From contig JBBRPS010000279.1 in assembly GCA_038227745.1 (NCBI GenBank), positions 1-11,755 on the forward strand: a stretch of 11,755 bases of DNA, read 5' to 3'. Under the pieces are notes generated by a model that ran no database searches, had not been told where the DNA came from, and saw only the letters and a program-made list of their open reading frames with translations. The number at the start of each line of letters is the position of its first letter. Position 1 is the first letter of the stretch. Source of the DNA: DASPXY01 sp038227745. Its GTDB lineage: Bacteria > Planctomycetota > Planctomycetia > Gemmatales > Gemmataceae. Positions 5,897 through 11,755 of this stretch are shown one piece after another. The translations under genes were made by a program, and so were the position numbers.

Positions 5897-7309
5897 CTAG
5901 GACTTCCGGACTTTGTACAGGTGCGTGGCCAGTCCGTGCAGGGACTCCGCCGACTCCATGATGGTTTCGCTCAACGTGGGGTGCGGGTGAATGGTCAGGG
6001 CGATGTCGCGGGCCGTCGCCGCCATCTCGATCGCCAGCACCCCTTCCGCGATCAATTCACCCGCCCCAGGCCCGACCAGCCCCATGCCCAGCAGCCGGTC
6101 CGACTCGGGGTCCACGAGCAATTTCGTCAACCCGTCCGAGCGGCCCAGGGTCGTGGCGCGCCCGGACGCGGCCCAGTGGAAGCGGGCCACCTTGACCGCG
6201 CGGTTCTGCTGGCGCGCCTCGGTCTCCGTCAGGCCGCACCAGGCGATCTCGGGGTCGGTGAAGACCACCGCGGGGATGGCGCGCGGCTCCCAGACCACCG
6301 GCTCGCCCGTGATGACCTCGACGGCGACCTTGCCCTCGTGGGACGCCTTGTGCGCCAGCATCGGCTCGCCCGCCACGTCGCCGATGGCGTAGACGTGCAT
6401 GTTGCTCGTCCGCCGCCGCTCGTCCACGCGGACGAACCCCTTCGCATCGATCTCGACGCCCGCCTTCTCCAGGCCCAGGTCGCGCGAGTTGGGCCGGCGG
6501 CCGACGGCCACCAGCACCTTGTCGAACGTGACCTGTGGCTCCGTGACCCCCTGCCCTTCCAGTGTCGCGCGGATGCCGTTGTCCACCGCCTCGATCCGCG
6601 CCACCTTCGTGTTGAGGTAGATCTTCTGGAACAGCGACCCAAGGCGGGCGGCGAGCGGTCGCACCAGGTCGGGATCGACGCCGGGCAGCAGGCCTCCGGT
6701 CAGCTCGACCACGGTGACCTTGCTGCCGAGGGCGGCGTAGACCGTGCCCATCTCCAGGCCGATGTAGCCGCCGCCGACGATCAGCAGTGACGGGGGTATG
6801 TCATCGAGCCGCATCGCCCCGGTGGAGTCCAGCACGCGCGGGCTGTCGAGGTCGAACGCCGGCAGCCGCGTCGGGCTGGAGCCGGTGGCGACGATGCAGT
6901 CCTTGAAGCGCAGCCACTGCCCGTCCGCCAGCTGCAGCGTTTGCGGGTCGGCGAAGGCGGCGCGGGTCTGCAGGTAGGCAACCTTGCGGTCTTTGCACGA
7001 CTTGGCGAGGTGGCTGGCGAGCGTATCGGTGACCTTCTCCTTGCGGGCGCGCAGGACGGCAAGGTCGATGCCGGGCCGGACGAAGTGGATGCCCCAGCCG
7101 TCGGCCTCGCGGGCGTCGGTGATGAGCCTGGCGACGTGGAGGAGCGCCTTGGAGGGGATGCAGCCGACGTGCAGACAGACGCCGCCGGGCTTGGGGTTGG
7201 CGTCGATGAGGGTGACCTGCAGGCCGCGGTCGGCGGCGAGGAACGCGGCGGCGTAGCCCCCGGGGCCGGCGCCGATGACGACCAGTTCAGTCTCTGTTGT
7301 GTCGGCCAT
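5897..7309 (-). CDS. lpdA: Dihydrolipoyl dehydrogenase (E3 subunit of 2-oxoacid dehydrogenase complexes)
   Basis: A full-length flavoprotein of 470 residues that reoxidises dihydrolipoamide on E2 and passes electrons through FAD to NAD+ in the cytoplasm. The N-terminal FAD site is GAGPGGY (13-19). The redox-active disulfide is C45/C50 in GGVCLHVGCIPSK. The NAD-binding GGGYIGLE lies at 179-186 and the second FAD motif, AIGDVAG, at 308-314. The C-terminal dimer-interface catalytic pair is H443 and E448 in HPHPTLSE. The more usual active-site wording is TCLNVGC; VCLHVGC is a mild variant. The ATG at 7309 has GAGGGGA (7316-7322) upstream, which abuts the repeat element at 7322-7371. It lies 65 bases downstream of the E2 gene and is probably co-transcribed with it. 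The E3 could also serve oxoglutarate dehydrogenase or glycine cleavage; the neighbouring E2 favours pyruvate dehydrogenase. Confidence 0.97.
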   Translation of the reverse strand: MADTTETELVVIGAGPGGYAAAFLAADRGLQVTLIDANPKPGGVCLHVGCIPSKALLHVARLITDAREADGWGIHFVRPGIDLAVLRARKEKVTDTLASHLAKSCKDRKVAYLQTRAAFADPQTLQLADGQWLRFKDCIVATGSSPTRLPAFDLDSPRVLDSTGAMRLDDIPPSLLIVGGGYIGLEMGTVYAALGSKVTVVELTGGLLPGVDPDLVRPLAARLGSLFQKIYLNTKVARIEAVDNGIRATLEGQGVTEPQVTFDKVLVAVGRRPNSRDLGLEKAGVEIDAKGFVRVDERRRTSNMHVYAIGDVAGEPMLAHKASHEGKVAVEVITGEPVVWEPRAIPAVVFTDPEIAWCGLTETEARQQNRAVKVARFHWAASGRATTLGRSDGLTKLLVDPESDRLLGMGLVGPGAGELIAEGVLAIEMAATARDIALTIHPHPTLSETIMESAESLHGLATHLYKVRKS

Positions 7310-7321
7310 GAGGTATCCCCT

Positions 7322-7371
7322 CGTTTAGCCGCGAGCCTCGGGCGAGCGCTCGCCCCCGCGCGGCCTAAACG
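7322..7371. repeat. CGTTTAGCCGCG-ended inverted repeat filling the E2-E3 intercistronic gap
   Basis: The left terminus CGTTTAGCCGCG (7322-7333) pairs with 7359-7371 through 12 pairs and one bulged base. Inside is a perfect 16-base palindrome, GGGCGAGCGCTCGCCC (7340-7355). The element fills 50 of the 65 bases between E2 and E3. On the minus strand it begins 3 bases after the E2 stop, and its last base is the first base of the E3 ribosome-binding site. The 12-base terminus is identical to that of the element at 1265-1337, but the interior is unrelated. There is no U-tract. Confidence 0.85.
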
Positions 7372-7374
7372 GTT

Positions 7375-8682
7375 TCACGCATGCAGCAACATCATCAAGG
7401 GGTTTTCGAGCATCTCCGCGAGGCGGCGCGTGAAGCGGGCGGCGTCGGCGCCGTCGATGACGCGGTGGTCGTAGGACAGCGACAGCGGCAGCAGCAACCG
7501 CGGCACCACCTGGCCGCCGCGCACCACCGGCTCCAGGCGCGAGCGCGACAGGCCCAGGATCGCCACCTCCGGGTAGTTGACGATCGGCGTGAAACCGGTG
7601 CCGCCGATGCCGCCGAGGTTCGTGATCGTGAACGTGCCGCCGCGCATCTCCTCGGCCGTCACCTTCTTCGCGCGCGCCCGCTCGGCCACCTCCGTCAGCG
7701 CGCGCGCCAGTTCGTGGACGCTCTTTTTGTCCACGTCGCGCAGCACCGGCACCAGCAGCCCGCGCCCCGTATCGACCGCCACGCCGAGGTGGTAATACTG
7801 CTTGTAGACGAGCTGGCCCTTCGCGAGGTCGAGGCTGGCGTTGAACTGCGGGAACTGCTTCAGGGCGATGGCGGCGGCCTTGAGCACGAACGCCGTCACC
7901 GTCAGCTTCGGCCCCTTGCCGTCGCTCTGCTGCTTGCGGAACGCCTCCAGGTCGGTGACGTCGGCCAGGTCGTGCTGTGTGACGTGTGGGATGAGCGTCC
8001 ACGCCAGCGTCATCTGCTCGGCGGTGCGCCGTCGGACCGACTCGAACGGCCGGCGCTCGACCGGCCCCCAGCGCTCGAACTCGGGCAGCGGCGGGGCCAC
8101 GGTGCCGCGGACGGCCGTGCCGGAGGCCAGGTCGCGCACGTACGCCTTGACGTCCTCCTGCGTGACGCGGCCGCCGCGCGCCGTCCCGCGGACCTGCCGC
8201 AGATCGACGCCCAGCTCGCGCGCCAGCCGCCGCGTCGCGGGGCCGGCCGGCACGACCTTCTCCCCGGTTTCCGCCGCGGGGCGGGCGGGCGCTTCGAGCC
8301 GGGGACCGTCGGCCGGCTGGGGCCGGCTGGGGGCGGGGGATGCCTCGACGGGCGGTGTGGCGGGCCTGGGCGGTGCCGCGGTCGGCGCTTTCGGAGGGGC
8401 GGCTTCCCGGGCGGGGGCGGCCTTCGGTTCCGCGGTGCCGGCGCCGTTGGATTCCATCGTGAACAGGGGCTGCCCGGTCGAGACGCGGTCGCCCTTCTTG
8501 ACCAGCACCTGGCCGATGCGGCCGGCGGCGGGCGCGGGCACCTCGACGGTGCTCTTCTCGGCCTCGACTTCCAGCAGCGGCTGCCCCTGCCGCACCTGGT
8601 CGCCGGGGCCGACCTTGACGTCAACGACCTCGCCGCCGTCGATGTTCTCCCCCAACTCGGGCAGCTTGATTTCGCTGGCCAT
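7375..8682 (-). CDS. aceF: Dihydrolipoamide acetyltransferase (E2 of a pyruvate dehydrogenase-type complex)
   Basis: A 435-residue E2 that carries acyl groups on lipoyl-lysine and transfers them to CoA in the cytoplasm. I start it at ATG 8682, where MASEIKLPELGE opens the lipoyl domain and GGGGAGAG lies just upstream; the frame continues 40 codons further upstream through non-homologous sequence. It has one lipoyl domain (1-77, lipoylated K43 in EAEKST), a Pro/Ala-rich swinging linker (about 80-140), a peripheral-subunit-binding domain (144-183, VPAGPATRRLARELGV) and the catalytic domain (about 205-435). Catalytic H406 and D410 lie in SYDHRVIDG. IPHVTQHDLADVTDLEAFRK and GGIGGTGFTPIVNYPEVAILG resemble the AceF-type acetyltransferase more than the succinyltransferase. 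The E3 gene follows. No E1 gene adjoins it, so E1 must be encoded elsewhere. Confidence 0.95.
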   Translation of the reverse strand: MASEIKLPELGENIDGGEVVDVKVGPGDQVRQGQPLLEVEAEKSTVEVPAPAAGRIGQVLVKKGDRVSTGQPLFTMESNGAGTAEPKAAPAREAAPPKAPTAAPPRPATPPVEASPAPSRPQPADGPRLEAPARPAAETGEKVVPAGPATRRLARELGVDLRQVRGTARGGRVTQEDVKAYVRDLASGTAVRGTVAPPLPEFERWGPVERRPFESVRRRTAEQMTLAWTLIPHVTQHDLADVTDLEAFRKQQSDGKGPKLTVTAFVLKAAAIALKQFPQFNASLDLAKGQLVYKQYYHLGVAVDTGRGLLVPVLRDVDKKSVHELARALTEVAERARAKKVTAEEMRGGTFTITNLGGIGGTGFTPIVNYPEVAILGLSRSRLEPVVRGGQVVPRLLLPLSLSYDHRVIDGADAARFTRRLAEMLENPLMMLLHA

Positions 8683-8773
8683 GCGCTCTCCCCTCCCCCA
8701 GGTGCCTGTCCTGTCCGCGGGCGGCGCCCCGGCCGGGGGGAGCCGGCGGGCCGCTATCCCCTTTCCTTGTAAT

Positions 8774-8802
8774 AGTGTAGCGGAAGTGGACATGCCCGGC
8801 AC
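8774..8802 (-). promoter_or_regulatory. Candidate promoter for the E2-E3 genes
   Basis: In the 177-base gap upstream of E2, the minus strand has TACACT (8779-8774) inside a distinct AT-rich island (CTACACTATTACAAGG), with GTGCCG 17 bases upstream as a poor -35. Transcription would begin near 8767, giving a leader of about 85 bases. The same CTACANT wording recurs upstream of other genes here (4191-4186, 3227-3222), which lends modest support. The rest of the gap is GC-rich, with a 12-base palindrome at 8727-8738 and no gene. Confidence 0.35.
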
Positions 8803-8859
8803 GGCGGGGGCCGCGACCCGGCTTGACGTGTACGCGGCGGGCGGCGCGGCGCGGCGGCC

Positions 8860-10143
8860 TCAGGGAGCGACCCCGATTCCCCTCCGCCATTTCCCGAGCA
8901 GGGCGCGTGCGTGCGCCTCGATCTGCGTGTCGCGCAGAGCGAACAGGCAGCGCCCCTGGTCGGGCAAATCATGGCGGCGCTGCCAGGCCTCGTAGCCACT
9001 GTACCCGAAGAGTCCGACGAGGTGGACGGCCACGGACAGCGCCACCAGGCCCGCCGCGGCGGAGCGCTGCCAGCCGGCCCGCAGGCGGCCGTACCCGAGG
9101 GCGAACATCAGGCAGAGGATCGGCATCATCTCGCACAGGAAGCGCGGGCCGTAGCACCACCCGCCCTTCCAGTCGTGCCAGCGGGCATAGTACAGGAGGG
9201 TGGCCCCGGCGGCGGCCAGCCAGGCCAGGAGCATCCCACGCCGCCGTCCGCCGTCCGCGGCCGCCTGCTCCCACAGGGCCATGGCGCCAAGCGGGGCCAG
9301 CAGGAGGGCGGGGGAGTAGACGAGAACCCCCCGCGACGGCGCGACCAGCAGCCCGGCCAACCCCAGCCAGAGCGGCGGCGGTTCGTTCCAGTACTCGCCG
9401 GCGTACCCGCCCAGGATGGGGTCCCCGAACTGCCGCCAGTTCAGCAGGCACAGCAAGGCCACCGGCACGGCGCCCCCGAGCGCCAGCCGCGCCGCCGAAC
9501 GCCACTGTCCCCGTACCAGAAGCGTGGCCCCCGCCGCCAGGGCGACGAACGCCGTGGTCGGCCGTGTGATGACGGCGAGGCCCAGGGCGAGCCCGGCGGC
9601 CAGGCCTCCGGCCGCGCTCAGACCGCCCGGGCGCAGGAGGAAATAGAGCGCGGCGCACAGCCAGAAGGTCGCCGGCCCGTGCATCCAGATGGCCTGGCTC
9701 GCCACACTGCACAGGCAGGTCCCCAGGCCGAAGAGCAGGGTCGCAGGCCAGCGGGCGGACGGCGCCAGCTGCCGGCAGATCAGAAAGAAGAAGGCCGAGG
9801 CGGCTGCGACGAACAGGGCTGCCGCGAACTTGCCGAGGGCGTCCATCCCCCGGGCCGACAGCGGCTGTTCCCGGCAGACCGCCAGGGGCGCCACGAACGG
9901 CAGCAGGGCGACCGTGCTGCCCAGGGGGTAGCGCGAAACCCAGGCCCCGTCGGGCGCCTCCCGGATGCACGAGCCCAGGTACGGCCGCAGTTCGGGGTAA
10001 GGGCGCAGATCCTGCGAGCCGTGCCGCACCAGCGCCCACGCGGCATAGGGGGCGGGGACGCAATCGACTTCGGGGTGCGGCCGCCCGTTCGCGTGATAGA
10101 TCCCCAGGAGCGCGAGGGAGATGCCCAGGAAGGCCTTCTTCAT
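8860..10143 (-). CDS. Polytopic membrane protein resembling GT-C/family-39 glycosyltransferases
   Basis: A 427-residue protein with about ten hydrophobic segments, including residues 3-18, 74-90, 105-123, 132-150, 157-170, 178-210, 220-235, 258-292, 303-320 and 336-350, and a last one near 362-382. The first extracytoplasmic loop has DCVPAPYAAWALVRHG (27-42), in the position where GT-C enzymes carry a catalytic aspartate. Other recognisable wording is SQAIWMHGPATF (149-160), ITRPTTAF (192-199), APSRGVLVYSPALL (268-281) and GGWCYGPRFLCEMMP (327-341). These fit membrane proteins annotated as family-39 or lipid-carrier-dependent glycosyltransferases, often left as hypothetical. Donor and acceptor cannot be read from the sequence. 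ATG 10143 has no strong ribosome-binding site. It stands 177 bases upstream of the E2 gene, which probably has its own promoter, so the two are likely not functionally linked. Confidence 0.7.
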   Translation of the reverse strand: MKKAFLGISLALLGIYHANGRPHPEVDCVPAPYAAWALVRHGSQDLRPYPELRPYLGSCIREAPDGAWVSRYPLGSTVALLPFVAPLAVCREQPLSARGMDALGKFAAALFVAAASAFFFLICRQLAPSARWPATLLFGLGTCLCSVASQAIWMHGPATFWLCAALYFLLRPGGLSAAGGLAAGLALGLAVITRPTTAFVALAAGATLLVRGQWRSAARLALGGAVPVALLCLLNWRQFGDPILGGYAGEYWNEPPPLWLGLAGLLVAPSRGVLVYSPALLLAPLGAMALWEQAAADGGRRRGMLLAWLAAAGATLLYYARWHDWKGGWCYGPRFLCEMMPILCLMFALGYGRLRAGWQRSAAAGLVALSVAVHLVGLFGYSGYEAWQRRHDLPDQGRCLFALRDTQIEAHARALLGKWRRGIGVAP

Positions 10144-10238
10144 GGGGCGACCACTTTCATCCTTGGCGGGGCGGTGGGGCCGGGGCGGCCGGACGCGCAG
10201 GGCGCGCAGCGCGTCGCGCCGCAGGGGGGACGTTAAGG

Positions 10239-10244
10239 ATTATT
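10239..10244 (-). promoter_or_regulatory. Candidate -10 element for the membrane glycosyltransferase-like gene
   Basis: The minus strand reads AATAAT (10244-10239), five of six bases of TATAAT, in the only clearly AT-rich pocket of the gap, about 95 bases before ATG 10143. No good -35 lies 16-18 bases upstream. It is offered because of its composition and position. Confidence 0.25.
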
Positions 10245-10404
10245 TCGGGAGGGGACCGGGGAGACTTTAGCGGGAAAAGACGGCTCGACGGTGCCGGCCA
10301 CACGGCCCGGGGTCCATTCCGGACAACCCTTGACGCGGGCCAGGGTGAGGGGGAGAATGACGACTTTGTCGCCGGGCCGAACAGGGATTCCCCGCGGTCA
10401 CGAC

Positions 10405-10433
10405 TTTCCGCCGCCGCCCGCCGCCCTTAGACT
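10405..10433 (+). promoter_or_regulatory. Candidate promoter for the exported 406-residue protein
   Basis: TTTCCG (10405-10410), a 17-base spacer and TAGACT (10428-10433) lie about 70 bases before ATG 10502. An alternative, TTGACG-17-GAGAAT at 10330-10358, has a better -35 but a weaker -10 and would leave a leader of about 135 bases. Neither is secure. Confidence 0.3.
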
Positions 10434-10501
10434 ACTCCCTGCGGGGTCGTCACCAGAGGGATAGCCTCACGGCCCGGTTACCACCGACCAAAGGACCAAT
10501 C

Positions 10502-11722
10502 ATGTCCGCCACCTCCCGACCCGACAGCGGCCGGCCCGCCCTGTACAGAGCCCTGCCGCCGGCGCTGCTCCTCCTGGTGCCCCTCGCTCTCGCGGATGCC
10601 GGCGCGCCCCGTCCCGCCGTGCAGGTGAAGATCCAGGACGAGAAGCCGGTCGTGGTCGAGCAGGTGCTACCCCTCGACCCCGTCAAGCACATCAACGTCC
10701 AGCACGGCGGCGCCATGAACACCCGCCTGACGGTGGACAACAAGACCCTGCACCTGGGGTTCATCTACACCGTCTTCCACATCGACGGCCAGATCGTCCC
10801 CGTGGGCCAGGCGCCCGGCCGGCTGGAGATCAACAACGCCCCGCTGCCGCGCCGGCCCGGCGGCAAGGCGCGGGACGGCAACATGTCGGTCTTCGTCTAC
10901 AAAAACCTGCGCCTCACGCAGACCGTCGAGGTGGTGCCGACGAAGCCGGGGCCGAAGCCGCCCCCGGGCGCGAAGCGCCGCCTGGACGCCGCCGTGGTCC
11001 GCTACCTGATCGAGAACAAGGACACGAAGCCGCACAAGGTCGGCGTCCGCGCCAACATGGACGTCTTCTGGATCGATAACGACGGCGCCCTGTTCGCCGC
11101 CCCCAACCAGCCGGGGAAGATCCTGGACGGCGTGGAGCTGCAGGGCAAGAAGGTGCCGGAGTACCTGCAGGTGCTGCAGCGGCCCAACCTGCAGGCGCCC
11201 GGCGAAATCGCGCACTTCACGTATAGCCTGGGGAGCAAATTTGAGCCGCCGACGCGCGTCATCCTGACGCGCCTGGGCGCCTGGCGCGACGCCTGGAACA
11301 TGAACCCGCAGCCGGCGATGGGCGACTCGGCGATGGGGATGTACTGGGACCCGGTCGAGGTGAAGCCGGGCGGCAAGCGCGAGGCGGCCTACGCCTACGG
11401 GCAGGGAATCGCGACGAACCCCGAGAACGAGGGCAAGGTCGAGGTGGCGCTGGGCGGCTCGTTCGAGCCGGGCAAGCGGTTCACGGTCACCGCCTACGTG
11501 GAAGACCCGATCCCGGGGCAGAGCCTGGCGCTGGAGCTGCCGCCGGGCATGGAGCGCGTGGAGGGCGGCGCGGTGCAGCCGGTGCCGCCGGTCACGGACG
11601 ATGGTAATTGCCTGGTGCGATGGCAGGCGCGGGTGCAGCGGCTGGGCGAGTTCGCGCTGCGCGTCCGCTCCAGCAACGGCGTGACCTACACCAAGCTCAT
11701 CACCGTCTCGCGGCCCGACTGA
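10502..11722 (+). CDS. Exported protein of unknown function, beta-rich
   Basis: A 406-residue protein starting at ATG 10502 with AAAGGA (10490-10495) six bases upstream. Residues 11-34 are a signal peptide (basic start, ALLLLVPLAL core, likely cleavage after ADA). There is no lipobox Cys and no later membrane segment, so a periplasmic or secreted location is expected. The body is mostly alternating short hydrophobic and polar stretches typical of beta-sandwich folds, with a Pro/Lys-rich insert (about 147-160, TKPGPKPPPGAKRR). Residues about 312-406 look like an Ig-like or CARDB-like terminal domain, ending GVTYTKLITVSRPD. Only one cysteine (C370) lies in the mature part. I do not recognise the family; it resembles the lineage-restricted secreted proteins common in planctomycetes. 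It is divergent from its neighbour, and 33 featureless bases follow the stop before the window ends. Confidence 0.9.
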   Translation: MSATSRPDSGRPALYRALPPALLLLVPLALADAGAPRPAVQVKIQDEKPVVVEQVLPLDPVKHINVQHGGAMNTRLTVDNKTLHLGFIYTVFHIDGQIVPVGQAPGRLEINNAPLPRRPGGKARDGNMSVFVYKNLRLTQTVEVVPTKPGPKPPPGAKRRLDAAVVRYLIENKDTKPHKVGVRANMDVFWIDNDGALFAAPNQPGKILDGVELQGKKVPEYLQVLQRPNLQAPGEIAHFTYSLGSKFEPPTRVILTRLGAWRDAWNMNPQPAMGDSAMGMYWDPVEVKPGGKREAAYAYGQGIATNPENEGKVEVALGGSFEPGKRFTVTAYVEDPIPGQSLALELPPGMERVEGGAVQPVPPVTDDGNCLVRWQARVQRLGEFALRVRSSNGVTYTKLITVSRPD

Positions 11723-11755
11723 ACTTAGAGCGGTTTGGGTTCGGACGTGGCGACA

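Larger units (their letters stand above)
10144..10501. other. Divergent intergenic region with outward promoters
   Basis: This 358-base gap separates two genes that point away from each other. It has a GC-rich segment near the minus-strand gene with overlapping inverted repeats (10192-10198 with 10209-10215; 10201-10206 with 10215-10220), an AT-rich pocket at 10231-10247, and a plus-strand promoter region at about 10330-10433. I find no credible small ORF or structured RNA. Confidence 0.6.

Noticed and set aside
1265..7371. CRISPR array or insertion-sequence remnant as an explanation for the repeats
   Set aside because: Copies are single, far apart and not regularly spaced, with no cas or transposase gene in the window; they are inverted rather than direct repeats.
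8683..8802. N-terminal extension of the E2 protein up to 8802
   Set aside because: The extra 40 residues are unlike any lipoyl-domain start, cover the promoter-like AT pocket, and lie upstream of a good ribosome-binding site for ATG 8682.
10141..10161. Six-codon leader peptide (MKVVAP) overlapping the start of the membrane protein gene by ATGA
   Set aside because: The AAGG upstream directly abuts its ATG, too close to act as a ribosome-binding site, and six codons are expected by chance.
181..10236. Long plus-strand open frames opposite the minus-strand genes (for example 181-1782, 1792-3228, 5327-6790, 7381-8772, 8911-10236)
   Set aside because: They lie antisense to genes with clear family motifs, have Arg/Ala/Gly-heavy or low-complexity translations, and show no recognisable domains. 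High GC removes stop codons from these frames.

Overview
This is a very GC-rich, densely coding window. I read it as chromosomal DNA of a planctomycete, probably near the Gemmata group. The assignment rests on the DUF1549/DUF1553 plus DUF1501 gene pair, a near-signature of Planctomycetota, on proteins with a CxxC-x16-CxxC ribbon ahead of membrane segments, and on the base composition. There is no phage, IS, tRNA, rRNA or CRISPR signal.

Layout: seven complete genes and one cut gene lie on the minus strand (10143 down to 1), and one gene lies on the plus strand (10502-11722). In minus-strand transcription order they are: a polytopic membrane protein resembling GT-C/family-39 glycosyltransferases (10143-8860); dihydrolipoamide acetyltransferase E2 (8682-7375); dihydrolipoyl dehydrogenase E3 (7309-5897); three tandem paralogues with an N-terminal zinc ribbon, a disordered linker and four membrane segments (5823-5008, 4919-4209, 4141-3395); an exported DUF1549/DUF1553 protein (3087-1345); and a Tat-exported DUF1501 protein (1242 to beyond the left edge). 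The divergent plus-strand gene encodes an exported beta-rich protein of unknown function, and the 358-base gap at 10144-10501 should carry both outward promoters.

How the genes work together: E2 and E3 are the core of a pyruvate dehydrogenase-type complex, but no E1 gene is in the window. The DUF1549/1553-DUF1501 pair is normally co-transcribed and exported in planctomycetes; its biochemistry is unsettled. The zinc-ribbon trio arose by local duplication, and the second and third copies are the closer pair.

The least ordinary feature is noncoding. Several gaps just downstream of stop codons hold large perfect inverted repeats. Two of them (1265-1337 and 7322-7371) share the same 12-base terminus, CGTTTAGCCGCG, around different internal palindromes. 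A third (3295-3359) has the same nested design, a pair of inverted hairpins, in unrelated sequence. None has a U-tract like an intrinsic terminator. They look like a dispersed REP/MITE-like family placed between cistrons, in one case touching the ribosome-binding site of the E3 gene. I did not find a clearly new defence or biosynthetic system here.
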